Shown piece after piece: positions 24,839 through 33,865 of a DNA stretch of 64,000 bases. This DNA is from Klebsiella huaxiensis (GTDB lineage Bacteria; Pseudomonadota; Gammaproteobacteria; Enterobacterales; Enterobacteriaceae). The stretch lies in NCBI RefSeq assembly GCF_003261575.2, contig NZ_CP036175.1:1860001-1924000 (forward strand), written 5' to 3'. Made by a program: the position numbers and the translations under genes. Each line of letters opens with the position of its first letter. Position 1 is the stretch's first letter. Below the pieces are notes generated by a model that searched no databases, had not been told where the DNA came from, and saw nothing but the letters and a program-made list of their open reading frames with translations.

Positions 24839-25507
24839 ATGTCATCACTGAGTAAAGAAGCCGTACTCGTTCATGAAGCGCTGGTCGCTCGTGGGCTGGA
24901 GACGCCGCTGCGTCCGCCAGTGCAAGAAATTGATAATGAAACTCGCAAGCGTCTGATCGCCGGACACATGACCGAGATTATGCAGCTGTTAAACCTTGAT
25001 CTAAGTGATGACAGCCTGATGGAGACGCCACATCGCATCGCAAAAATGTACGTTGATGAGATCTTCTCCGGCCTGGATTATGCCCGCTTTCCCAAAATCA
25101 CCGTCATCGAAAATAAGATGCAGGTTGATGAAATGGTGACCGTGCGTGATATCACCCTGACCAGTACTTGTGAACACCATTTTGTGACGATTGACGGTAA
25201 AGCGACGGTGGCCTATATCCCGAAAGATTCGGTGATTGGCCTGTCGAAAATCAACCGTATTGTGCAGTTTTTCTCCCAGCGCCCGCAGGTGCAGGAGCGA
25301 CTGACGCAGCAGATCCTCACCGCGCTGCAAACGCTGCTGGGCACCAGCAACGTCGCGGTCTCGATCGATGCGGTTCACTACTGTGTAAAAGCGCGCGGTA
25401 TCCGCGACGCGACCAGCGCCACCACCACCACATCGCTGGGCGGCCTGTTTAAATCCAGCCAGAATACTCGCCAGGAGTTCCTGCGCGCTGTACGTCACCA
25501 CAACTAA
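24839..25507 (+). CDS. folE: GTP cyclohydrolase I
   Basis: This 222-residue enzyme converts GTP to 7,8-dihydroneopterin triphosphate, the first step of folate synthesis. The zinc ligands are in STCEHHF and HYCVKARG. RIVQFFSQRPQVQERLT and the C-terminal TSATTTTSLGGLFK are diagnostic. The ATG at 24839 follows AGGAG and gives the E. coli length; a longer in-frame extension is rejected. yeiB starts 15 bases later. Confidence 0.97.
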   Translation: MSSLSKEAVLVHEALVARGLETPLRPPVQEIDNETRKRLIAGHMTEIMQLLNLDLSDDSLMETPHRIAKMYVDEIFSGLDYARFPKITVIENKMQVDEMVTVRDITLTSTCEHHFVTIDGKATVAYIPKDSVIGLSKINRIVQFFSQRPQVQERLTQQILTALQTLLGTSNVAVSIDAVHYCVKARGIRDATSATTTTSLGGLFKSSQNTRQEFLRAVRHHN

Positions 25508-25522
25508 GACGGAGCAGGGTGC

Positions 25523-26680
25523 ATGGAGAGAAATGTCACGCTGGACTTTGTCCGCGGCGTTGCCATCCTCGGTATCCTGCTACTGAATATAAGCGCCTTC
25601 GGTTTGCCGAAGGCTGCTTACCTCAATCCGGCGTGGTCCGGGAGCATTTCTGCTAGCGACGCCTGGACCTGGGCAATTCTCGATCTGTTTGCGCAGGTCA
25701 AATTTCTGACGCTATTCGCACTGCTATTTGGCGCAGGGCTTCAGCTTCTGCTGCCTCGCGGCAAGCGCTGGATCCAGTCGCGCCTGACGCTGCTGGCGCT
25801 GCTTGGTTTCATTCACGGCCTGTTTTTCTGGGACGGTGATATTCTGCTGGCCTATGCGCTGGTAGGACTGGTTGGATGGCGGATGGTGCGCGATGCTCAT
25901 GATGTCAAATCCCTCTTTAATACCGGCGTGGTGCTGTACGTTATCGGCGTGGCGGTACTGCTGTTGCTGGGACTGATTTCCGGCAATACGCCCAACCGTT
26001 CATGGGTGCCGGATGCGGCGAATTTGCAATATGAACAGTTCTGGAAGCTGAAGGGCGGCTTTGAAGCGGTGAGCAATCGCGCCGATATGCTATCGGATAA
26101 CCTGCTGGCGCTGGGTGCGCAGTACGGCTGGCAGCTAGCGGGAATGATGCTGATGGGGGCCGCGCTGATGCGCAGCGGCTGGCTCAAAGGGCAGTTTAGC
26201 CTTCGTCACTATCGTCGTACCGGTGCATTGTTAATTGTTGCCGGAATGGCGGTCAATTTACCCTCTATCCTTGCCCAGTGGCATGTTGGTTGGGACTACC
26301 GCTGGTGCGCATTCTTGCTACAGGCACCGCGCGAGCTAAGCGCACCGCTGCAAACTATCGGCTACGCAGCATTAGCCTGGGGATTTTGGCCGCAGTTGTG
26401 CAAGTTTCGCCTTACAGGGGCGATTGCCTGCGTTGGGCGCATGGCGCTCACCAATTATCTTTTGCAAACCCTGATTTGCACTACGCTGTTTTACCGCTTT
26501 GGCCTGTTTATGAAGTTTGACCGCTTACAACTGTTAGCCTTCGTGCCGCCGGTATGGGCGGTTAATCTTATCTTTTCGTGGCTTTGGCTGCGTCATTTCC
26601 GTCAGGGCCCCGTTGAGTGGCTATGGCGTCAATTAACCCTGCGTGCGTCAGGGACATCATTAAAAGATACATCAAGATAA
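25523..26680 (+). CDS. yeiB: DUF418-family membrane protein YeiB
   Basis: This 385-residue polytopic membrane protein has the E. coli YeiB length. The N-terminal LDFVRGVAILGILLLNI is typical of the DUF418/acyltransferase-3-like group, and the DUF418 domain occupies the C-terminal half (GRMALTNYLLQTLICT). It is probably cotranscribed with folE. Its biochemical role is not established. Confidence 0.93.
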   Translation: MERNVTLDFVRGVAILGILLLNISAFGLPKAAYLNPAWSGSISASDAWTWAILDLFAQVKFLTLFALLFGAGLQLLLPRGKRWIQSRLTLLALLGFIHGLFFWDGDILLAYALVGLVGWRMVRDAHDVKSLFNTGVVLYVIGVAVLLLLGLISGNTPNRSWVPDAANLQYEQFWKLKGGFEAVSNRADMLSDNLLALGAQYGWQLAGMMLMGAALMRSGWLKGQFSLRHYRRTGALLIVAGMAVNLPSILAQWHVGWDYRWCAFLLQAPRELSAPLQTIGYAALAWGFWPQLCKFRLTGAIACVGRMALTNYLLQTLICTTLFYRFGLFMKFDRLQLLAFVPPVWAVNLIFSWLWLRHFRQGPVEWLWRQLTLRASGTSLKDTSR

Positions 26681-26711
26681 CGATCTGGATCACAATCATT
26701 AACAAAATGGA

Positions 26712-26745
26712 TGTAACCGTTTCCATCCTTGTGACATCACTCACG
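26712..26745. promoter_or_regulatory. GalR/GalS operator and CRP site upstream of galS
   Basis: TGTAACCGTTTCCAT (26712-26726) fits the gal operator core with a central CCGTTTCC, and TGTGACATCACTCACG (26730-26745) fits CRP (TGTGA-N6-TCACG). They lie about 90-125 bases before galS, as expected for an autoregulated, cAMP-dependent gene. Confidence 0.8.
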
Positions 26746-26835
26746 TAGCGTGCAGCGCGTCGCTGCCAGAATAGCCACCTTGCTGAACACAGGAGGTGAG
26801 TGTGACGTACTGCAATTCTCTAAAGGTCGGTGAGT

Positions 26836-27858
26836 ATGATCACCATTCGTGATGTCGCCCGTCAGGCGGGTGTTTCCGTCGCGACGGTCTCACGTGTGCT
26901 TAATAACAGCGCGCTGGTGAGTCCGGATACGCGAGAAGCGGTAATGAAAGCGGTCACGCAGTTGGGTTATCGACCCAATGCTAACGCTCAGGCGCTGGCG
27001 ACGCAGGTCAGCGATACCATTGGCGTGGTGGTAATGGACGTATCGGATGCCTTTTTCGGCGCACTGGTCAAAGCCGTGGATACCGTCGCCCAGCAGCATC
27101 AGAAATATGTGCTGATTGGCAACAGCTATCATGAAGCGGAAAAAGAACGTAACGCCATTGAGGTGCTGATTCGTCAGCGCTGTTCGGCGCTGATTGTCCA
27201 CTCCAAAGCGCTGAGCGACGCGGAACTGGGTGATTTTATGGAGCATATGCCGGGAATGGTGCTGATTAACCGCATTGTGCCGGGATATGCCCATCGCTGC
27301 GTCGGGCTGGATAACGTTAGCGGCGCGTTGATGGCAACCCGAATGCTGCTCAATCATGGTCACCAGCGCATTGGCTACCTCTCTTCCAATCACGGTATTG
27401 AAGATGATGATATGCGCCGGGAAGGGTGGCTCAGGGCGTTACATGAGCAGGGCATTACCGCTCCCGATAGCTGGGTCGGTTCGGGGTCGCCGGATATGCA
27501 AGGTGGAGAGGCCGCAATGGTTGAACTGCTGGGGCGTAATCTTGGTTTGACCGCCGTCTTTGCCTACAATGACAGCATGGCGGCTGGTGCATTGACTACC
27601 CTGAAAGACAATGGCATTGCCGTGCCGCAGCATCTCTCGCTGATCGGTTTCGATGATATCCCGATTTCCCGTTATACCGACCCGCAGCTGACAACGGTGC
27701 GCTACCCCATTATGTCGATGGCGAAACTGGCGACTGAGCTGGCGCTCCAGGGAGCGGCTGGAAAGCTTGATCGTGAGGCTAGCCACTGCTTTATGCCGAC
27801 GTTGGTGCGTCGCCATTCGGTGGCGCAGCGGCAAATTGTGGGTTCGATCACTAACTAA
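26836..27858 (+). CDS. galS: Galactose isorepressor GalS
   Basis: This 340-residue LacI-family regulator responds to galactose and controls mgl. The helix-turn-helix TIRDVARQAGVSVATVSRVL is at the N-terminus, and the periplasmic-binding-protein-like effector domain follows (VVVMDVSDAFFGALVKAV, IGFDDIPISRYTDP). It is close to E. coli GalS (346 residues) with a slightly shorter tail. The ATG at 26836 is preferred over a GTG at 26830 by similarity. Confidence 0.96.
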   Translation: MITIRDVARQAGVSVATVSRVLNNSALVSPDTREAVMKAVTQLGYRPNANAQALATQVSDTIGVVVMDVSDAFFGALVKAVDTVAQQHQKYVLIGNSYHEAEKERNAIEVLIRQRCSALIVHSKALSDAELGDFMEHMPGMVLINRIVPGYAHRCVGLDNVSGALMATRMLLNHGHQRIGYLSSNHGIEDDDMRREGWLRALHEQGITAPDSWVGSGSPDMQGGEAAMVELLGRNLGLTAVFAYNDSMAAGALTTLKDNGIAVPQHLSLIGFDDIPISRYTDPQLTTVRYPIMSMAKLATELALQGAAGKLDREASHCFMPTLVRRHSVAQRQIVGSITN

Positions 27859-27871
27859 TTATCTGCCTGAT

Positions 27872-27903
27872 GTAACCGCTTTCAATCTGTGAGTGATTTC
27901 ACG
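27872..27903. promoter_or_regulatory. GalR/GalS operator and CRP site of the mgl promoter
   Basis: GTAACCGCTTTCAA (27872-27885) matches a gal operator, and TGTGAGTGATTTCACG (27888-27903) is a near-perfect CRP site. They lie right after the galS stop, about 250 bases before mglB. The rest of the 291-base gap is leader sequence without a gene. Confidence 0.85.
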
Positions 27904-28149
27904 GTTTGTTAACATTAAGCTGACTATGATTGCTGCGTTTACGAGTCTGGACATACTATGTCACGGTGATTAATCGCTTTTACAGTAGTCATCGGCAGTT
28001 AAACGATAGATAAAGCCGTTTTTCAGGAGCGTTACCCTACACGGAAGACCGAATTACAGTCGTGAATGTCGCTGTGCGGTAACATCAATGTAACACTCCC
28101 GCCAGCCATTTTCACACCAAAGACCCTGCATAATAAAACCGGAGATTCC

Positions 28150-29148
28150 ATGAATAAGAAGGTGTTAACCCTGTCTGCTGTAATGGCTAGCATGTTATTT
28201 GGCGCCGCGGCACACGCAGCAGATACCCGTATCGGCGTGACGATTTATAAATATGACGACAACTTTATGTCGGTGGTGCGTAAGGCAATCGAAAAAGACG
28301 GCAAATCAGCGCCAGACGTCCAGCTACTGATGAATGACTCGCAAAACGACCAGTCTAAACAGAACGATCAGATTGATGTCCTGCTGGCAAAAGGCGTGAA
28401 AGCGCTGGCTATTAACCTGGTTGACCCGGCAGCAGCGGGCACGGTTATTGATAAAGCACGTGGCCAGAACGTGCCGGTGGTATTCTTTAACAAAGAACCT
28501 TCCCGCAAGGCTCTGGATAGCTACGATAAAGCGTATTACGTCGGTACCGACTCAAAAGAGTCCGGCGTGATTCAGGGCGACCTGATTGCTAAACACTGGA
28601 AAGCAAATCCGAATTGGGATCTGAATAAAGACGGTCAGATTCAGTTTGTACTGCTGAAAGGTGAGCCGGGCCACCCGGATGCTGAAGCGCGTACCACCTA
28701 CGTGATTAAAGAGCTGAATGACAAGGGCTTTAAAACTCAGCAACTGGCGTTAGATACCGCAATGTGGGACACCGCTCAGGCCAAAGATAAGATGGATGCC
28801 TGGCTGTCTGGCCCGAATGCGAACAAAATTGAAGTCGTTATCGCCAACAACGATGCGATGGCGATGGGCGCGGTAGAAGCGTTGAAAGCCCACAATAAGA
28901 GCAGCATTCCGGTATTCGGCGTCGATGCGTTGCCTGAAGCGCTGGCACTGGTTAAATCTGGCGCGATGGCCGGTACCGTGCTGAACGATGCTAACAACCA
29001 GGCGAAAGCGACCTTCGATCTGGCGAAAAACCTGGCGGACGGTAAAGAAGCGGCTGCTGGTACTAACTGGAAAATTGATAATAAGATTGTCCGCGTACCG
29101 TACGTCGGTGTTGATAAAGATAATCTGAGCGAATTCACCAGCAAATAG
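28150..29148 (+). CDS. mglB: Galactose/glucose-binding periplasmic protein MglB
   Basis: This 332-residue protein binds galactose and glucose for the Mgl importer and the Trg chemoreceptor. The signal peptide ends at AHAA, residue 23. The calcium site is in the DLNKDGQIQ loop, and sugar contacts include residues in DDNFMS, NNDAMAMGA and FGVDALPEA. It is nearly identical to E. coli MglB. The ATG at 28150 gives the right signal peptide; an upstream frame from 28066 is not used. Confidence 0.98.
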   Translation: MNKKVLTLSAVMASMLFGAAAHAADTRIGVTIYKYDDNFMSVVRKAIEKDGKSAPDVQLLMNDSQNDQSKQNDQIDVLLAKGVKALAINLVDPAAAGTVIDKARGQNVPVVFFNKEPSRKALDSYDKAYYVGTDSKESGVIQGDLIAKHWKANPNWDLNKDGQIQFVLLKGEPGHPDAEARTTYVIKELNDKGFKTQQLALDTAMWDTAQAKDKMDAWLSGPNANKIEVVIANNDAMAMGAVEALKAHNKSSIPVFGVDALPEALALVKSGAMAGTVLNDANNQAKATFDLAKNLADGKEAAAGTNWKIDNKIVRVPYVGVDKDNLSEFTSK

Positions 29149-29163
29149 TAGATTAATAAATTG

Positions 29164-29186
29164 CGGGCGTACGTGCTGTACGCCCG
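29164..29186 (+). terminator. Hairpin between mglB and mglA
   Basis: CGGGCGTAC (29164-29172) and GTACGCCCG (29178-29186) form a perfect nine-base stem with a five-base loop. Such a hairpin after mglB can trim or partly terminate the message, giving more binding protein than transporter. Confidence 0.7.
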
Positions 29187-29266
29187 ATTATTCCTGATAC
29201 AGAACTCGTCCCTGCGCGACGTTAATTCGTCGGCTGGGGTATGCACGCACGCAGCCAGGTATAACT

Positions 29267-30787
29267 ATGGTCAGCAATAATAGCGAACGGTCAGGCGAAT
29301 ATTTGTTGGAAATGAGCGACATCAACAAATCGTTTCCTGGCGTCAAGGCTCTCGATAATGTGAACCTCAAGGTTCGTCCCCACTCTATTCATGCATTAAT
29401 GGGGGAGAACGGCGCGGGCAAATCCACATTATTAAAATGCCTTTTTGGGATCTACCAAAAAGATTCCGGCAGTATTCTTTTTCAGGGAAAAGAGATCGAT
29501 TTCCATTCGGCAAAAGAAGCCCTGGAAAACGGTATATCGATGGTTCACCAGGAATTAAACCTGGTATTGCAACGTTCGGTGATGGACAACATGTGGCTGG
29601 GGCGTTATCCCACCAAAGGCATGTTCGTCGATCAGGACAAAATGTATCGCGATACCAAGGCTATCTTTGATGAACTGGATATTGATATCGACCCGCGTGC
29701 GCGCGTGGGGACATTATCAGTATCACAAATGCAGATGATTGAAATTGCGAAGGCATTTTCCTATAACGCTAAAATCGTGATTATGGATGAGCCGACATCG
29801 TCGCTGACCGAAAAAGAGGTCAATCATCTGTTTAAAATTATCCGCAAGCTGAAAGAGCGCGGCTGCGGTATCGTTTATATCTCCCACAAGATGGAAGAAA
29901 TTTTTCAGCTGTGCGATGAAATTACCATTTTGCGTGATGGTCAGTGGATCGCCACCCAGCCGCTGGAAGGGCTGGATATGGATAAGATCATTGCCATGAT
30001 GGTTGGTCGCTCCCTGAACCAGCGCTTCCCGAGCCGTGAGAATACGCCGGGTGAGGTGATTCTCGAGGTGCGCAATTTGACCTCGCTACGCCAGCCGTCA
30101 ATCCGTGATATCTCTTTCGACCTGCACAAAGGCGAAATTTTGGGTATCGCCGGGTTGGTCGGCGCTAAGCGTACCGATATCGTTGAGACTTTATTTGGTA
30201 TTCGCGAAAAAGCCAGCGGCACCATTAAACTGCATGGCAAGAAAATTAATAACCATAGCGCCAATGAAGCGATTAACCATGGTTTTGCGTTGGTTACCGA
30301 AGAACGGCGTTCAACGGGAATTTACGCCTATTTGGATATCGGTTTTAACTCGCTGATCTCCAATATTAAAAAATATAAAAATAAGGTCGGACTACTGGAT
30401 AACTCACGCATGAAAAGCGATACCCAATGGGTTATTGACTCGATGCGCGTGAAAACCCCGGGGCAGCATACGCAAATTGGTTCGTTGTCCGGTGGTAACC
30501 AACAAAAGGTGATTATCGGTCGCTGGCTATTAACTCAGCCGGAAATTCTGATGCTCGATGAGCCGACGCGCGGAATTGATGTTGGGGCGAAGTTCGAGAT
30601 TTATCAGCTGATCGCTGAGCTGGCAAAAAAAGAAAAAGGGATCATTATTATTTCCTCCGAGATGCCGGAGTTGCTGGGTATTACTGACCGTATTCTGGTA
30701 ATGAGCAATGGTCTTGTTGCCGGAATTGTTGAGACTAAAACCACTACGCAAAACGAAATTCTCCGTCTTGCGTCGTTGCATCTTTAA
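29267..30787 (+). CDS. mglA: Galactose ABC transporter ATPase MglA
   Basis: This 506-residue protein has two fused ATPase domains, as in sugar importers of the carbohydrate CUT2 group. Domain 1 has Walker A GENGAGKST and Walker B IVIMDEPTSSL. Domain 2 has a degenerate Walker A (GLVGAKRTD) but a good signature LSGGNQQK and LMLDEPTRGIDVG. The degenerate second site is a family trait also in E. coli MglA. Confidence 0.97.
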   Translation: MVSNNSERSGEYLLEMSDINKSFPGVKALDNVNLKVRPHSIHALMGENGAGKSTLLKCLFGIYQKDSGSILFQGKEIDFHSAKEALENGISMVHQELNLVLQRSVMDNMWLGRYPTKGMFVDQDKMYRDTKAIFDELDIDIDPRARVGTLSVSQMQMIEIAKAFSYNAKIVIMDEPTSSLTEKEVNHLFKIIRKLKERGCGIVYISHKMEEIFQLCDEITILRDGQWIATQPLEGLDMDKIIAMMVGRSLNQRFPSRENTPGEVILEVRNLTSLRQPSIRDISFDLHKGEILGIAGLVGAKRTDIVETLFGIREKASGTIKLHGKKINNHSANEAINHGFALVTEERRSTGIYAYLDIGFNSLISNIKKYKNKVGLLDNSRMKSDTQWVIDSMRVKTPGQHTQIGSLSGGNQQKVIIGRWLLTQPEILMLDEPTRGIDVGAKFEIYQLIAELAKKEKGIIIISSEMPELLGITDRILVMSNGLVAGIVETKTTTQNEILRLASLHL

Positions 30788-30802
30788 GATCAGGGGCTTC
30801 CC

Positions 30803-31813
30803 ATGAGTGCGTTAAATAAAAAGAATTTTCTCACCTATCTGAAAGATGGCGGGATTTATGTGGTTCTTTTAGTGTTACTGGCTATTATTATTTTCCAGGA
30901 TCCGACTTTCTTAAGTCTGCTGAACTTAAGTAATATTCTGACTCAGTCTTCGGTGCGTATAATTATTGCCCTCGGCGTTGCCGGGCTTATTGTGACCCAG
31001 GGGACAGACCTTTCCGCAGGGCGTCAGGTTGGGCTGGCGGCGGTTATCGCCGCCACGATGCTGCAGGCGGTGGACAATGCTAATAAAGTGTTCCCGGAAA
31101 TGGCCACCATGCCGATTCCGCTGGTTATCCTGCTGGTCTGCGCGATTGGTGCAGTGATTGGTCTTATCAACGGCATTATTATTGCGTATCTGAACGTAAC
31201 GCCGTTTATCACTACCCTCGGCACGATGATCATCGTTTACGGTATCAACTCGCTGTATTACGACTTCGTTGGCGCGTCGCCGATTTCTGGTTTTGATAGC
31301 CACTTCTCACAGTTTGCCCAGGGATTTGTCGCGTTAGGGACCTTCCGCCTGTCGTATATCACCTTCTATGCGCTGATTGCCGTTTTCTTCGTGTGGGTCC
31401 TGTGGAACAAGACCCGCTTTGGTAAAAACATCTTCGCTATCGGCGGCAACCCGGAAGCAGCGAAAGTTTCCGGTGTTAACGTCGCCCTGAACCTGCTGAT
31501 GATTTATGCTCTGTCCGGTGTGTTCTACGCATTCGGCGGATTACTGGAGGCTGGACGCATCGGCTCGGCGACCAACAACCTCGGCTTTATGTACGAACTG
31601 GACGCGATTGCGGCCTGCGTGGTGGGCGGTGTTTCGTTCAGCGGCGGTGTCGGCACCGTATTCGGCGTGGTGACCGGGGTTATCATCTTCACCGTCATCA
31701 ACTACGGTCTGACCTATATCGGCGTCAACCCTTACTGGCAGTACATTATTAAAGGGGCGATTATTATCTTCGCAGTGGCGCTGGATTCACTGAAGTACGC
31801 GCGGAAGAAATAA
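30803..31813 (+). CDS. mglC: Galactose ABC transporter permease MglC
   Basis: This 336-residue inner-membrane permease of the CUT2 family has the characteristic LGVAGLIVTQGTDLSAGRQV and GGNPEAAKVSGVNV segments and a C-terminal SLKYARKK. It follows mglA by 15 bases and ends the operon at a strong terminator. Confidence 0.97.
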   Translation: MSALNKKNFLTYLKDGGIYVVLLVLLAIIIFQDPTFLSLLNLSNILTQSSVRIIIALGVAGLIVTQGTDLSAGRQVGLAAVIAATMLQAVDNANKVFPEMATMPIPLVILLVCAIGAVIGLINGIIIAYLNVTPFITTLGTMIIVYGINSLYYDFVGASPISGFDSHFSQFAQGFVALGTFRLSYITFYALIAVFFVWVLWNKTRFGKNIFAIGGNPEAAKVSGVNVALNLLMIYALSGVFYAFGGLLEAGRIGSATNNLGFMYELDAIAACVVGGVSFSGGVGTVFGVVTGVIIFTVINYGLTYIGVNPYWQYIIKGAIIIFAVALDSLKYARKK

Positions 31814-31826
31814 GCGCTATTGGGTT

Positions 31827-31858
31827 AAGGCAGACGTCAGTCAAGACGTCTGCCTTTT
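31827..31858 (+). terminator. Intrinsic terminator of the mgl operon
   Basis: AAGGCAGACGTC and GACGTCTGCCTT pair around a short loop, followed by TTTT, 13 bases after the mglC stop. The next 150 bases up to sanA hold no recognised gene. Confidence 0.9.
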
Positions 31859-32012
31859 GCATTATGCGCCGGAATGTAGTGATGGGTACAGCAGGTGGTT
31901 GCTTGAATCAAGGCACTCAATCGCAGGGCTAGTGGTACGTCAGCCCTCACGCTCATTTAGGTGTAAAGCGATTTGGCAATTTAGTAACTTATATCACTCA
32001 TCAATTTCGACA

Positions 32013-32729
32013 TCACTTCTCTTTTTTCTGCAATTCCAGCAACTGCTGCGGCGTGACCGCCGGATACGACTGAACGCCATCCGGGACTTCTTGCTGAGCG
32101 GGGATAGGGATCAGCGGGCCTAAAAAGCGCGGTTCGCGTTTAAAAAGATAGAGGTCCGCCAGCGCACCGAAGCGAGCGCCGAACTCGCGCAGTCGCACAC
32201 TCCACATATCTTTCGGTGACGGCACCGCATAGCACTGCGCCTGAATCCCCATATGCAGGGCGATAAACAGCGCCCGCTCGCAGTGGAAACGCTGGGTAAT
32301 AATAATAAAGTCGTTAGTGTCGAACACCTTACGGGTGCGCACAATCGAATCGAGCGTGCGGAAACCGGCGTAATCCAGCACGATATCCGCCGGATCGACG
32401 CCTGCTTTAATCAAATCGCGGCGCATGGTCATCGGCTCGTTATAGCTCTGCAACGCATTATCGCCGCTCAGCAGCAGATAGTTCACCTTGCCGCTGTTGT
32501 AGGCGTTCAGCGCGCCCTGAATCCGGTAGCGATAATATTGATTGATGACGCCGGTGCGGTAGTACTTGGCGGTGCCCAACACTACGCCAACCTGGCGATA
32601 GGGCAGGTCTTGTAGCTCATCGTAGATATAGGGAGATGTCTTCCAGCTCATCCAGCGGTCGAGGCCCAGCACGGTTAACAGCAGCAAGCCGAACAGGACT
32701 AACAGGCTGTATAACACACGCTTTAACAT
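32013..32729 (-). CDS. sanA: Membrane protein SanA (DUF218)
   Basis: This 238-residue protein has one N-terminal transmembrane segment (about residues 5-24) and a periplasmic DUF218 domain with VGVVLGTAKY, YLLLSGDNA and IITQRFHCERALFIA motifs. E. coli SanA affects vancomycin permeability at high temperature, so a cell-envelope role is likely; its catalytic activity is not established. It follows cdd on the same strand, after a terminator-like hairpin. Confidence 0.94.
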   Translation of the reverse strand: MLKRVLYSLLVLFGLLLLTVLGLDRWMSWKTSPYIYDELQDLPYRQVGVVLGTAKYYRTGVINQYYRYRIQGALNAYNSGKVNYLLLSGDNALQSYNEPMTMRRDLIKAGVDPADIVLDYAGFRTLDSIVRTRKVFDTNDFIIITQRFHCERALFIALHMGIQAQCYAVPSPKDMWSVRLREFGARFGALADLYLFKREPRFLGPLIPIPAQQEVPDGVQSYPAVTPQQLLELQKKEK

Positions 32730-32825
32730 GGACTTGGCTCAATAGTGAACGAGGGAGCCTTCAGGCTACTTTACCCGCCGGGCAAGCGCAAGAAACCGTC
32801 GTTTAATTGCGGGGATTTTCAACAA

Positions 32826-32845
32826 TGCGGGCCGTTTGGCCCGCA
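32826..32845 (-). terminator. Hairpin after cdd
   Basis: TGCGGGCC (32826-32833) and GGCCCGCA (32838-32845) form a perfect stem with a four-base loop just past the cdd stop. It probably ends or attenuates the cdd transcript before sanA. Confidence 0.75.
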
Positions 32846-32853
32846 GTCTGTGA

Positions 32854-33738
32854 TTAGCCTAACAGTACGCGATCGATATTATGGCAGCCCAGCGCTTTCA
32901 GCGTCGCTACGGTCGCATCCCATTGAATCAGTGTCGCGTCGGCCTTCTCGGCGAGAATAGCGCGCTGGATATCCGGGTAATCGTAGCCGTTGAGGCTCAG
33001 CAGATTGAGTGCGCCCTGTAACGGCGGCAGAGTCGGGTTAAAGGCCGCATTTTCGGCATAACTGCCGGTGAAAATAGTCCCGTCTTTCAACTCCAGTGCC
33101 ACGCCGGATGGGGCCTTGCTGTAAGGCATATGGCAGCGGTTAGCCGCCTGAATCGCCGCCTGAGTCAGCGCGTCGCCGCTGAGCGGGAAGCCGTGATCTT
33201 GCTCATCCATCAACAGGGTTTTGATTTCCAGATCTTTCGGTCCGAAAGCGTCTGGCAGATAGTGCTGGAGCGAATGCGCCTCGCGACCCGGCAAATGAAT
33301 ACGCAGCGCCAGTCCGCTGTTTAGTTCGTTCATAAACTGACGGCAGTGACCGCAAGGGGTGTAGTTGACGGTAATCGCTTGCAGAGACTTTTCACCGCGC
33401 AGCCAGGCATGGCTAATGGCGCTCTGCTCGGCATGCACGGTCTGCTGCATGGTGGCACCGAGAAACTCCATGTTACCGCCGAAATACCAGGTTCCACTGA
33501 CGCCTCGAGCCACCGCACCAACGTTAAAGTGAGAAAGGTCAGCGCGGGCGCAGGCCGCCGCCAACGGTAGCAGAGCAAAGGCCAGCGCGTCTTCATCCAG
33601 ACCCGTTGCGCCTTGCAACGCTGCAACTTGCCCGGCGTTGAGCATCGCTGGAAAATGCGGGTCGGCCAGCATCGGGGCGATGGCCGCTTGCAGATCCGCC
33701 GCCAGTTGGGGAAGAACAGCTTGAAAACGTGGGTGCAT
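32854..33738 (-). CDS. cdd: Cytidine deaminase
   Basis: This 294-residue enzyme deaminates cytidine and deoxycytidine to uridine compounds. The catalytic zinc motif is HAEQ and PCGHCRQ, with the active-site Glu in HAE. It is the long, two-domain form found in E. coli, where the second domain is a degenerate copy. It is preceded by a CRP/CytR/CRP composite region. Confidence 0.97.
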   Translation of the reverse strand: MHPRFQAVLPQLAADLQAAIAPMLADPHFPAMLNAGQVAALQGATGLDEDALAFALLPLAAACARADLSHFNVGAVARGVSGTWYFGGNMEFLGATMQQTVHAEQSAISHAWLRGEKSLQAITVNYTPCGHCRQFMNELNSGLALRIHLPGREAHSLQHYLPDAFGPKDLEIKTLLMDEQDHGFPLSGDALTQAAIQAANRCHMPYSKAPSGVALELKDGTIFTGSYAENAAFNPTLPPLQGALNLLSLNGYDYPDIQRAILAEKADATLIQWDATVATLKALGCHNIDRVLLG

Positions 33739-33797
33739 AGCGTTGCCTCATAACAATGTAATGGAAATTTAGTGTACGGGTGGTTACAACCTGTATA

Positions 33798-33864
33798 TGT
33801 GATAAACATCTCATTGTTTGTGCAACTTATTCATGTTGCATTGTAAAATGTGATTTAAATCACA
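33798..33864 (-). promoter_or_regulatory. CRP-CytR-CRP composite control region of cdd
   Basis: Two CRP-like sites, TGTGATAAACATCTCA (33798-33813) and the perfect palindrome TGTGATTTAAATCACA (33849-33864), are centred 51 bases apart. Between them TGCAAC (33821-33826) and GTTGCA (33835-33840) form an inverted pair matching CytR half-sites. This is the arrangement by which CytR is held between two CRP dimers at nucleoside genes. It lies 60-126 bases before cdd. Confidence 0.85.
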
Positions 33865-33865
33865 A

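Noticed and set aside
24576..24851. 91-residue frame upstream of folE
   Set aside because: It runs into the folE start in another frame and resembles no family I recognise convincingly.
29267..30787. Degenerate second Walker A in MglA as a damaging mutation
   Set aside because: The same degenerate sequence is normal in MglA of E. coli and related sugar transporters.
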